A stretch of DNA of 64,000 bases from Ascidia mentula (lineage: Eukaryota > Chordata > Ascidiacea > Phlebobranchia > Ascidiidae). This document shows positions 41,781-52,138 of the stretch, in pieces. The DNA is taken from positions 19,411,001 through 19,475,000 of the forward strand of contig OX387199.1 of assembly GCA_947561715.1 (NCBI GenBank). Direction: 5' to 3'. Positions within the stretch are counted from its first letter, which is position 1. Every line of letters begins with the position of its first letter. Both the position numbers and the translations under genes were made by a program. The notes under the pieces are model-generated. The model had not been told where the DNA came from. It ran no database searches and worked only from the letters and a program-made list of their open reading frames with translations.

Positions 41781-44700
41781 CTGCTGCGACGGCCGGCAAA
41801 ACGAGCAGCCTCTTTTTTTTAATGGACCGCATATCTGGGCGTAATTTTCTTGTCGACACGGGGGCAGAAATCAGCGTTTTTCCACCGACTCGCTTTGAGC
41901 GCCACACAAACAGGCCCGGCAAAACCCTTGTGGCTGCGAACGGCAGCAGTATTCGGACGTACGGCTCACGTCTGATCTCGCTTAATTTGCCCGCTGGGAA
42001 GTTTAAATGGAATTTTGTTTTGGCGGATGTCTCCAGGCCACTGCTCGGCGCCGACTTCTTGAGAGCACATTCTTTGTTAGTTGATCTTCAACGACAGCGT
42101 TTGGTCAGCGCACAAACGTTTGCAAGTTTTCCTATTCGAAAAGCCGGATCTTTATTTCAACGCATAAATGTTCTTACCTCAGACAAGTGTGATTACGCGC
42201 GTTTGCTGGCCGCATTTCCCGCAGTTACAGCGCCTCACTTCTCTGAATTGCTCCCCAGGCACGGCGTGCAGCATTTCATCACAACAAGTGGAGCTCCAGT
42301 TCACGCGCGTGCTCGGCGCCTTCCTCCTGAGAAACTCACTTTGGCAAGAAATGAGTTCGCCAATATGTTAAAAATGGGGATTGTCAGACGCTCGTCCAGC
42401 CCCTGGGCTTCGCCACTACACATGGTTCCAAAGTCTACAGGCGGTTGGAGGCCGTGTGGCGATTAAATGCTGCTACTCTGCCAGATCGTTATTCTATTCC
42501 TCACATTCAGGACTTTTCAGCAAGTTTGGCAGGATCTACCATTTTTTCCAAAATCGACCTTGTGCGTGGCTACCACCAAGTTTCAGTTGCCCCCGCGGAT
42601 GTTGCCAAAACGGCGGTAATTACACCTTTCGGTCTTTTTGAATTTCTGCGCATGCCATTTGGGTTAAAAAATGCCGCCCAAACATTTCAACGTTTAATTG
42701 ACACAGTTTGCCAGTCTCTTGATTTTGTATTTGTGTACCTAGATGACATCTTAGTAGCCTGCAAAACACCTGCTGATCACTACAACCATTTAAAACGACT
42801 TTTTACACGGTTGGCAGATCATGGTCTGGTCATCAACGTAGCCAAGTGTCAGTTTGGCGTTGACCAAATTGATTTCCTCGGTCACAGAGTCAATATGCAT
42901 GGTGCGTGTCCGTTGCCTCACAAAGTGAAAGCAATCCAGCAGTTTCCTCGTCCTACAACCATCAAGGGCCTTCAGGAATTCGCGGGTATGATAAATTTCT
43001 ACCACAGGTTCATACCAAACGCAGCACGCATAATGTCCCCAATCTATGAAGCGTTTTCGGGCAAAGCAACACAACTCGTCTGGAACAATCGCCTGATTTC
43101 AGCATTTGAAAAAGCGAAGGCAGCACTTGTGCGCGCGACGCTTTTACACCACCCTCTGCCTCAAGCGCCAACTGCCCTCACTACTGACGCGTCACAAACA
43201 TCGGTTGGAGCAGTGTTGCAGCAATTCATTGATGGTGTCTGGCGACCGTTAGCATTTTTTAGTAAACGTCTTCGACCACCAGAAGTAAAGTATAGTGCAT
43301 TTGACAGAGAACTTCTCGCTTTGCATTTGTCCATCAGACATTTTCGCTACTTTCTGGAAGGTCGCTGTTTTGCGGCTTACACTGACCACAAACCGTTGAT
43401 TTTTGCCTTCACAAAAGTTTCCCAACCTTGGTCTGCGCGACAACAACGTCACTTGACCGCCATTTCCGAGTTCACTACCGATGTGCGATACATCAAAGGA
43501 AAGCAAAATCAGGTCGCAGATGCTCTATCCCGAGCCTCCATCGACTCCATTGAATTTCCTTTGGACTTGGATTACTCCGCTTTAGCAACCGCGCAGCTTG
43601 ATCCGGAAGTTCAAGCATACCGCACGGCTGTGACCAATCTCAAGTTGCAAGACATACAGTATGGTATTTCCGAGGACACCATACTCTGTGATGTTTCTAA
43701 AAACGTCCCACGCCCCATTGTACCCAAGTCTTGGCAGCGTAAAATTTTTGAAATTGTGCATGGTTTGTCGCACCCATCTATTCGAGCCACCCGCCAGCTA
43801 ATTGCTTCCAAATTCGTGTGGCATGGGATGAAACAGCAGGTTGGATTATGGGCACGGAACTGCATACAATGTCAAAAATCGAAAATCCAACAACATGTAC
43901 GTTCACCGCTCGAAAACTACCCGCCTCCACGGGCTCGTTTTGCTCATGTTAATGTGGACATAGTCGGTCCACTTCCGTCTTCACAGGGCAATACCTATTT
44001 GTTTACAATGGTCGACCGCTTTACGAGATGGCCAGAAGCTGTGCCTCTTCCTGATGCTACCACGCCAACGTGTGCTAGGGCATTTGTTTACCACTGGGTG
44101 TCGCGTTTTGGTGTACCTTTGGACATTTCCTCCGACCGTGGTCCACAATTCACGTCTGATTTATGGACATCTTTCAATAGGTTTCTTGGTGTCAAGGTTC
44201 ATCGCACGACGGCTTATCATGCCCAATCAAATGGTCTGGTCGAACGTTTCCATCGACACTTGAAGAGTGCCCTTATGGCTCGGCTCACCGACAGCAATTG
44301 GATGGACGCTCTGCCCTGGGTTATGCTTGGAATCCGCACCGCTCCAAAAGAAGATCTCGGGACATCGTCTGCTGAGCTCGTTTACCGTTCACCGTTGACT
44401 GTACCTGGCGATTTCATTGGTTCAACACCCACCGAACCGTCCCCGCGTCAACTTTTGCCCGCTTTGCGGTCGGCTGTTGGCAGGTTCCTGCCGACACCAA
44501 TGTCGCGTCACTCACATCCGCATGATAATGTTCCAAAGTCATTGGACACTAGCGCTTATGTATTCTTGCGCACAGACAAACATCGCCGGCCTTTGACACC
44601 TCCGTATGAAGGGCCATACCGGGTCATAGCAAGAACACACAAAACGTTCACGCTGGACTTCGGTGGACGCCAACAGACAGTTTCTGTTGACCGTTTAAAA

Positions 44701-44874
44701 CCTGCCCACGTCGACCTGACACAACCGGTCCGAACGGCTCAACCACCGCGTCGAGGAAGGCCTTGCAAACAGGGTCGAGTTCCGTCCAACGGGCAACCAA
44801 CATTATCACCAGACTCTATTCAACGCACGCGCTCTGGTCGCATTACTCGCCCTCCTGCCCGTTTTTGTTTGTAA
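41714..44874 (+). pseudogene. pol: Pol of the Ty3/gypsy element, broken by a frameshift in reverse transcriptase
   Basis: Part one (to 42466) has the aspartic protease (FLVDTGAEISVFP) and the start of reverse transcriptase (GWRPCGD, then a stop). Part two (42445-44874, another frame) continues with the rest of RT including FVYLDDILV and RNase H ([15 protein letters not shown]). Integrase follows, with its HHCC finger ([23 protein letters not shown]), a catalytic core ([28 protein letters not shown]), and a basic tail. At about 42455-42466 a short stretch expected between GWRPCGD and [11 protein letters not shown] is missing and the frame changes. This looks like a deletion of about 10 bp between short direct repeats. 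All other catalytic motifs are intact, so the break is recent. Confidence 0.88.
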
Positions 44875-44892
44875 ATTTTGTTGTCCGCTTCT

Positions 44893-44904
44893 GGCGGGGG
44901 GTTA
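44893..44904 (+). promoter_or_regulatory. Polypurine tract before the 3' LTR
   Basis: GGCGGGGGGTTA ends just before the LTR TGTAGCG. It is G-rich and in the right place for plus-strand priming. Confidence 0.6.
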
Positions 44905-45035
44905 TGTAGCGCTCACTTTACCGCATTTTAGCGAAGCGGATTAATTGCCTTTTTCGCCGCGTTTCTCTTTTGCCGCTGTTGCGTAGACTCGTTGAGTCAT
45001 TCTAACTTTGCAACGGAATAAAGCTGTGTAACGCA
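44905..45035 (+). repeat. 3' LTR of the Ty3/gypsy element
   Basis: 131 bp, identical to the 5' LTR. Confidence 0.95.
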
Positions 45036-45087
45036 AAGTATATTTTTTTTGCCACTCAAGCGTTGTGAACGCGAAGGCATTTTTTAA

Positions 45088-45351
45088 TGCTGGGGTTCAA
45101 AAAAATCGTACGACCGAATAATGAGCAGTCACGTGGTAACGTCTGAAAAAGGTATCTTTGGATTTATGATACAAGCAACCTTACTTGGTACTCTTTTACT
45201 GAGCAAGTATGGAGTTCGCATAATGCTCATTTTCGGGCTACTTGTATGCTCCCTAGTAATTCTTCTGCTAATTCTGGCATCTATCACAATCAAATATATA
45301 CCAAACATGACATACGTAGGAATAGCGTCAATGGCAATCTTGAAATCTTGA
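45088..45351 (+). pseudogene. Possible exon or relic of a multi-pass transporter
   Basis: An open frame of about 88 codons just after the retrotransposon. Two hydrophobic segments (IFGFMIQATLLGTLLLSKYG and IMLIFGLLVCSLVILLLI) are joined by a short KYGVR loop. This recalls the repeated helix pair of major-facilitator sugar transporters, where such a basic loop is conserved. No neighbouring exons were found, so it may be a relic or a gene cut by the retrotransposon. Confidence 0.25.
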
Positions 45352-46285
45352 AATTTTCATTCCGTATTTAGTTGAAGTTTTTGTATTGTAACAACAACGG
45401 GTTTTCCGCAGCAAATTTTACCCACAATCAAACATTATAATGGCCTATATCGACTTCATTTACTTTAAAAGGGATCGTTTTAATCACTATTTCAGAAAAA
45501 AAGACAAAATTTTTCACTAAAATTGTCGTTTTCCATTGAAATTCAACTCGTATGATCAACAAATAATAGCACAACGATATATAAAAATTTTCAACCGCTT
45601 GGTGGTGCTGCTGCACCAGAATCGTGCCATTTAAAATGTGTGAAGTGATATTACATACCCTTGAAAGTTGTTGCGTGTGTTTATGGAACTATGAAAGTTT
45701 GACAAAGTGACACAAACATTTTGGGCGTTTTTGTTGCGCAATAGCAGCAGGTAGATTGTTTAACACACCTTCTGACATTGAAAGGCTCAATAAACAACAC
45801 GAAAATCTCATACAGACACAGGTTCAATGGAGTAACGTTTTATTGAGGCTACGATGACGAACTCGTTAAATGTAAACTATGACTTATTTTTTTGCGATTA
45901 TTACCTCTTTGAAACCAAACCTCAACAAAAACAGTTACCAGCCTGACAAGAGGCTCAGTCCACACAGTTGTAAACAGGCTGATTTATCGCCGCGTTGCTT
46001 CGGCAGCATGGAGGAGACGCATCCACTCAAGGAACCAAATAAAAGAGACGTTGTGAACGTTTCAAAGACAATTTCCGCTTCGTTTGCAGACTAAGGCAAT
46101 ATGTCTAGGATTGAATCAGATCCCCGCGCGACTGTTTGTACAAGTTCCTAACCTGTAGCGTTACAATAATATTGTTTTGCCCAAGCTACTTGTTTTGTTG
46201 CCATGTGAAGTTTGTTATGAATTTTGTTTTAGCCATAACTTGATGAAGGTCCGCACAAAGATTAAATGAAACGAAGATGCTGTCT
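45352..46285. other. Intergenic, nothing recognised
   Basis: No supported gene or repeat. Confidence 0.4.
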
Positions 46286-46736
46286 AGGCATTATGGAGGG
46301 AACAAAAGAAAAGAATTACGATTTGGGAGTAAAACTGTAACGTTGCCAAGTGATAATATTTGTTACAAGATAATACCGGCATATCTCGTAAGATCGGATT
46401 GGAATATTCTGCACATTTTGTTTGGAGTTTTGTAAACCGTACAACGCCCAGAACAACGTCAGATATTTGGAAAAATATTGTTATTGCTACCAGGCGCAGC
46501 GGTCATGGCCTTTAGCAACTTCTTGTGTGCGGATTTAGGCCGCCCAGTGATACGAGAGCTAAATCATGGGGGCGGCAAGAGAAAAAGGGTGTGGCATCCG
46601 AAAGAAATTTCTAGAATCAGGTGTGACGTCTGAAAGAAATTTCTAGAATCGTGGCCGGGTTTCGCGATAGTGTCGTCGTGCCACGCGGTGAACGAATATG
46701 AAAGGGTTGCGACAGACGGGAAGTCGGTTATGGTAA
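46286..46736 (+). repeat. Direct repeat, copy A (451 bp)
   Basis: Starts AGGCATTATGGAGGG and ends GTCGGTTATGGTAA. About 92% identical to 47896-48307 apart from one insertion of about 40 bp present only here. The spacer holds an unrecognised frame (about 46670-47053, 127 codons). Confidence 0.85.
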
Positions 46737-47895
46737 GATCAGGGTCCCAAAACTATGTGTCTCAACCGGTTTGTCAACGCAACTTGGATGATATGTTATT
46801 AAATGTGTTAGCAGTTGAATGTAGTGCGCATTTAAGTAGAAAACACATACCAGAAAACATAGTTCGTAAACTCAAAATTCAGGTATCCAAGCTTTGGCTC
46901 GCTACCACACGTGTGGAAAGCAATGGGCTAGAGAGAGGATACAACAGAGTTGCGATGCGTTGTTTAATAGATAATGCAAAAAGAGAAACGATTTTGAGAG
47001 GAGCAAAATGTGTTAGGTTTCTGCGTTGGGCAAGCTTGCTAAGCCATGTGTGACCAGCCTTAAAAATGAACCCTCGTCTAATATGGGTTGTTGTTTGTCT
47101 GCTTGGGTTTTATGCAGAGATTTAATGCGTTGTGATATTTTTAACGAACTTGGAGATTTTTTAATACTTTATGGTGTCCAGGATTTTACACAGAGAGACA
47201 AATGTTCACAAACGCGGAACCACTTCCGTGCGACCAGACCTGCTCCTCTCGTAAGTTCGGCCGCATGTCCAGCGGTAGACACCGTACAGCACCTGCTAGG
47301 CAATAATCATGACAGCATCGCAGGTTTCGAGTGGTGAACTACACTTACCTACCTCACAGCATTATAGCAACGTGTTATATTGTGAGTGCGACCGACTGTT
47401 TAAACGGTGTCATATAATCTGGATGTACTTAGTGAGGTTTTAAAGTGTCGTTGTGCGTTTGACAATGTAGAATTAAATTATTTGATTGACCTTGGGTTGA
47501 TAATAGACTTATTTTAGCAGGAGTCAGATATACGGTAGTGTTTCTTTTTGTGTGTTTTACAAAACGTCACTGCACAAAGTGGTGCCACCTTTGACGTGAT
47601 AGTTAAACGGACATTTAAACCCCTGATTTTGTATATTTTAGAGCGCTGCAGAAAGGCTACTGGTATAAGTTCGCAGTTTATGAAAATTACGATTAAATTG
47701 AAAACGGTTGAAAAGACTGACTCGGTGTTTTACACCGGCGATTTTGGTTGATATGACGTAACCACGAACGCTGGAACGCCAGGCCGTAATTGGTCCAATA
47801 GCGAACAACTTACATTGGAGTTCATTGTCGAGATGCTGGGTTTTGTGCAGGGAATTATTAAACTTTTCAACCGTTTTGGGAGGTTTTCTATAACG
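46737..47895 (+). other. Spacer between the direct repeats; unrecognised frame
   Basis: The frame reading into the spacer includes CQRNLDDMLLNVLAVECSAH and LERGYNRVAMRCLIDNAK; I do not recognise it. A block at 47485-47550 (GGAGTCAGATATACGGTAG) recurs near 59840-59900. An unclassified element whose ends are the direct repeats is possible. Confidence 0.3.
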
Positions 47896-48307
47896 AGGCA
47901 TTATGGAGGGAACAAAAGAAAAGAATTACGATTTGGCAGTAAAATTGTAACGTTGCCAAGTGATAATATTTATTACAAGATAATACCGGCAAGTCTGGTA
48001 AGGTCGGATTGGAATATTCTACACGTTTTGTTTGGAGTTTTGTAAACCGTACAACGCCCAGAACAACGTCAGATATTTGGAAAACTATTGTTATTGCTAC
48101 CAGGCGCAGCGGTCATGGTCTTTAGCAACTTCTTGTGTGCGGATTTAGGCCGCCCTGTGATACAAGAGCTAAATCAAATTTCTAGAATCAGGTGTGACGT
48201 CTGAAAGAATATTCTAGAATCGTGGCCGGGTTTCGCGATAGTGTCGTCGTGCCACGCGGTGAACGAATATGAAAGGGTTGCGTCAGACGGGAAGTCGGTT
48301 ATGGTAA
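47896..48307 (+). repeat. Direct repeat, copy B (412 bp)
   Basis: Second copy of 46286-46736. A frame here runs FGRFSITRHYGGNKRKELRF to LVRSDWNILHVLFGVL then stop; it is partly open in copy A as well. Confidence 0.85.
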
Positions 48308-49470
48308 CTGGTTGGGAAATGCCCTTCTCGAACTGTGTCCTGCGTAACAGAGTAAAATTATGTGTAACAATGCAATGGGCGCCAGTGTTTTGATTGAATG
48401 AGCAGATGAACAGGCTGTTGCCAGGGCGATTTTCAGCGTGTTTGGGGCAGTTTTACTATGGTTTTCAGGGTTATTAGTCAGGCAGTAAAGTGGTGTAGCT
48501 GAAAACTTCCCAAATATTGACGTAGATTTTGTGGAAAAATGAATCACAGAAAGTATGGTCAATTTGTGATTTTCTGTTAGTCCCGACCCTTGTCTAGGAA
48601 TTCTGGCAAAATTTTTAATCGAGATAACTACTCCAATTGGGAATCTGGTCCATTGACCTTCTATTTAAGGACCTATATGGGTATTAGATAGGAGAAATCC
48701 TGTGTTCAAGGCCCTCGGCTGTAATGCATCTAGCGACTGTTCCGCTTGTTTCCCAATGACCGTTGATGGGTCTTGTGACTTACATAGGGACCTGGAATTC
48801 TACAAAGTTGAAAAAAAAAAAATTGCTCCTGGATGAGACTGTACAGAGCAAGGACTTTTTGGGCCTCCTGGAAGATCATATGACCAACAGGGGGGTATAC
48901 CCAGCCCTTGGGGGAGGGCATTGACACTTTTTCAACAACTAAATTTGATGCCATCGCATAGAGAAGAGTTGGAACTTACAAAAAAATGCAAATGAGTGGG
49001 TAGTTGAACGATTCATTTTTCTGCAAAATCCAGTTCCATTTTTGGTTGCTCTTTTAACCAAAATATTGAGTAACCAGGGGGGCAAATGGCCCTAGGGGGG
49101 TGGCTAAACCATTTTTTCGGAGACTAATTTTGATCAAGATTTGTAGATATGAAATGGATCTTTCATAAAATCACAAATGATTGGACACTTAAACGATTCA
49201 TTTTGCCACAAACACAGCCTGATTTTTTTGCTCCATTTTCAACATAAATTTCAGCAGCACCCACCAGCAAGTTACTACCTAATTGGAATAGCTCAAAACC
49301 ACACTAAAACTGCCCCAAACACCTTAAAATTCGCCATGACAACAGCACGCACATGTGCGCTCATTCAACCGTAAATTTAACTTAATTGCGTCACTGCTTT
49401 GCTTGGTGATGCATGACTTTGCATTGTGACACAGGTCTACACGGTGGGCATTTCCCAGCACCAAAACTAA
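48308..49470. mobile_element. Inverted-repeat element with TGGGAAATGCCC ends
   Basis: The left part (48312-48520) is an inverted, diverged copy of the right part (about 49235-49465). Shared blocks are TGGGAAATGCCC against GGGCATTTCCCA, GATTGAATGAG against CTCATTCAA, and GTGTTTGGGGCAGTTTTA against its complement. There is no transposase, so it is probably a non-autonomous DNA element. Confidence 0.5.
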
Positions 49471-49498
49471 TTTTCATAGAAATACCAATATGCGTCCT
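48633..49498 (+). repeat. 866-bp direct repeat, copy 1
   Basis: From CCAATTGGGAATCTGG to ATATGCGTCCT. Identical as far as I can see, including the 11-A tract, to 50521-51386. It lies inside the inverted-repeat element. Confidence 0.95.
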
Positions 49499-50520
49499 GG
49501 CGAAATGTCAAATTTTTTAAATGGTGAAATAGACATTAAATTTACACTGAAATATGTTTATTTATGTAAGTTAAACATCATAGGAGGATTTTAAACCAGC
49601 TCCAGTCATCAGTCGCCACCTAGTGACAAAAATGAATTTTTTCAATGCCCTAATGTACATAAAGTATGGGGTCTGTTGCTTGACTTTCAGCTTTCAAACA
49701 ACTTGAAATATAGCTTAAAATGCAGGCATTTCCTCTATTGTCATTCCGCAACACATTTTGAGTCATTTATAACACATAGTTTTTGCAATGTATTGTTCAT
49801 TCGTCATGGCATTTGTTGCATGTGCTGTCTTTCACAGCATCCATTCTTTTGTTGACCTATTTTGCAAAATCTTGAATTAAAGGCTTTTTCATCTTGTATA
49901 GTCATAATACATGAAATATAATTATTTTGTGGCCTAAGTACTGTATTTATTGCCACAGAAAGAAGTGGTCCAATGCCGGTGGGTGATACTTCAGACGAAA
50001 GGATTCCAATAAACCCACTGCTGAAACTGCCGCAACCAACAATGTATTTCCTGTATGTACTGCACTTGTTGACATGTACAGTAGTTCCTAATTGTGTTTG
50101 GGCCATTAAATTTCAATACAAAACACTTTGCAAGGTCTTGTGGGCCACTTAACAGCACTTTTTTCATGTCATTTTCATGCTTTGGAGATAGCCATGATTT
50201 CTTGCCATTATGCATGTGACTAATTAGCCTCGAATATTGATTAATTGAAACTTTTGTTGTGTCATTGAGCATGTGTGCATACAAATGGGTGTTGCCATGA
50301 CTGGTGCATGATGTTTCGGTGTAATTTATGTGAACCGCTTAAGGTCGGTGGCATCATTTTCTGCCTATTAGCTGTACTGCTTGTAGCCCTGCTGATAAGG
50401 CCATTTTCTGTTGTTTAGGGGGTGTTGGCAAAAACAGCCATAACTCTGGGATCGATGATCAACCAGGTGTGAAACTTCACATTGTGATAGGTGAATGTCC
50501 CATATACTTTGCGGCTTAGG
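49499..50520. other. Spacer between the 866-bp repeats
   Basis: About 1 kb, no recognised gene, no convincing primer-binding or polypurine site. Confidence 0.4.
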
Positions 50521-51386
50521 CCAATTGGGAATCTGGTCCATTGACCTTCTATTTAAGGACCTATATGGGTATTAGATAGGAGAAATCCTGTGTTCAAGGC
50601 CCTCGGCTGTAATGCATCTAGCGACTGTTCCGCTTGTTTCCCAATGACCGTTGATGGGTCTTGTGACTTACATAGGGACCTGGAATTCTACAAAGTTGAA
50701 AAAAAAAAAATTGCTCCTGGATGAGACTGTACAGAGCAAGGACTTTTTGGGCCTCCTGGAAGATCATATGACCAACAGGGGGGTATACCCAGCCCTTGGG
50801 GGAGGGCATTGACACTTTTTCAACAACTAAATTTGATGCCATCGCATAGAGAAGAGTTGGAACTTACAAAAAAATGCAAATGAGTGGGTAGTTGAACGAT
50901 TCATTTTTCTGCAAAATCCAGTTCCATTTTTGGTTGCTCTTTTAACCAAAATATTGAGTAACCAGGGGGGCAAATGGCCCTAGGGGGGTGGCTAAACCAT
51001 TTTTTCGGAGACTAATTTTGATCAAGATTTGTAGATATGAAATGGATCTTTCATAAAATCACAAATGATTGGACACTTAAACGATTCATTTTGCCACAAA
51101 CACAGCCTGATTTTTTTGCTCCATTTTCAACATAAATTTCAGCAGCACCCACCAGCAAGTTACTACCTAATTGGAATAGCTCAAAACCACACTAAAACTG
51201 CCCCAAACACCTTAAAATTCGCCATGACAACAGCACGCACATGTGCGCTCATTCAACCGTAAATTTAACTTAATTGCGTCACTGCTTTGCTTGGTGATGC
51301 ATGACTTTGCATTGTGACACAGGTCTACACGGTGGGCATTTCCCAGCACCAAAACTAATTTTCATAGAAATACCAATATGCGTCCT
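50521..51386 (+). repeat. 866-bp direct repeat, copy 2
   Basis: Exact second copy. Its right end runs straight into the truncated BEL/Pao 5' LTR with one shared T at the join. The left part of the BEL LTR is missing. Confidence 0.95.
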
Positions 51387-51507
51387 TTAAATCGTGTTTA
51401 TTCTAGTTTTATTTATCTGTTTGCTGTGAAACTGCAAATTGGAATAAAAGGTTGAGAATTGCACGCATATAAAAAAGTACACGGCAATTAAGGATCTGTA
51501 TCCTACA
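51386..51507 (+). repeat. Truncated 5' LTR of the BEL/Pao element
   Basis: 122 bp, identical to 56838-56959. It has AATAAA and a CATATAAAAAAG TATA-like motif. Without the left 201 bp, promoter function is doubtful. I see no obvious primer-binding site after it. Confidence 0.9.
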
Positions 51508-51604
51508 TTGAATTTAAAACTAAAGTCAAAACTGCATTGTTTTGAGTTACGTCTGTGATCTGTTCACATTGTGACGTAATACGCAACGTGCATAGTTGAT
51601 TGGA

Positions 51605-52138
51605 ATGGATGAATCAGGCGAGGAGCCCAATGTTTCTAAGGAACTGTTTAAAATACTGGACGTTGTGCGCTCGGGAAATGGTTCTGTAGGGAGATCAAAC
51701 GCTTCAACAAACCGTGGTTCCTTTGGAAAAAGTTTGCGTTCCAACAGCTCGCCTGCACGTAGACTTGTTGATGAAAAATCACTGGCACTAAAGTATGCTC
51801 AGGAACAAGTTGCCATTGAGGAAGAAAAACTGCTTGTTGAAGCTGAACAACGTCGTTTAACGTTGGATGATGAACAACGTCGTTTAACGTTGGATGATGA
51901 ACAACGTCGTTTAACGTTGAGAGATGAACAACGTCGTTTAACTATGGAATCTGAGCGTCGACGTATAGAACTTGAAGGTAAAATAAAGAGCTTTGAATTG
52001 AAAAAGCAAATGGCTAAAGCCAGGGAAGAGGTGGCACAGGCCACACTGGCTGCTGAACATGTCAGTGAAAGTTGCTCTTCATCAGAATCTTTGTCTGATA
52101 TTGCGTTAGATGGTACACCAGCAAAAGGTTGCCAATGA
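51605..52138 (+). CDS. BEL/Pao ORF1, coiled-coil N-terminal Gag part
   Basis: 177 residues from ATG 51605. A Ser/Asn-rich start is followed by a long Glu/Arg/Gln-rich coiled coil. The coil includes four tandem copies of a nine-residue unit (EQRRLTLDD and variants), encoded by 27-bp repeats at about 51846-51950. It ends SDIALDGTPAKGCQ. The stop overlaps the ATG of ORF2 (ATGA at 52135-52138), so ORF2 could be reached by stop-restart or by a -1 shift. In most BEL elements Gag and Pol are one frame, so the split may be secondary. Confidence 0.75.
   Translation: MDESGEEPNVSKELFKILDVVRSGNGSVGRSNASTNRGSFGKSLRSNSSPARRLVDEKSLALKYAQEQVAIEEEKLLVEAEQRRLTLDDEQRRLTLDDEQRRLTLRDEQRRLTMESERRRIELEGKIKSFELKKQMAKAREEVAQATLAAEHVSESCSSSESLSDIALDGTPAKGCQ

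Larger units (their letters stand above)
40922..45035 (+). mobile_element. Ty3/gypsy LTR retrotransposon, CsRn1-like
   Basis: Two identical 131-bp LTRs (40922-41052 and 44905-45035, TGTAGCGCTC to GTAACGCA) flank gag and pol. The primer site after the 5' LTR fits tRNA-Trp, and the Gag zinc motif is CHCC; both are traits of the CsRn1 clade. No convincing target-site duplication is visible (left TTGTGT, right AAGTAT). Identical LTRs mean a young insertion, but pol carries a frameshift, so this copy needs help in trans. Confidence 0.95.

Noticed and set aside
48633..51386. A complete LTR retrotransposon with 866-bp LTRs
   Set aside because: No TG...CA ends, no primer-binding or polypurine site that fits, no target duplication and no coding capacity in the spacer. 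Kept only as an unexplained direct repeat.
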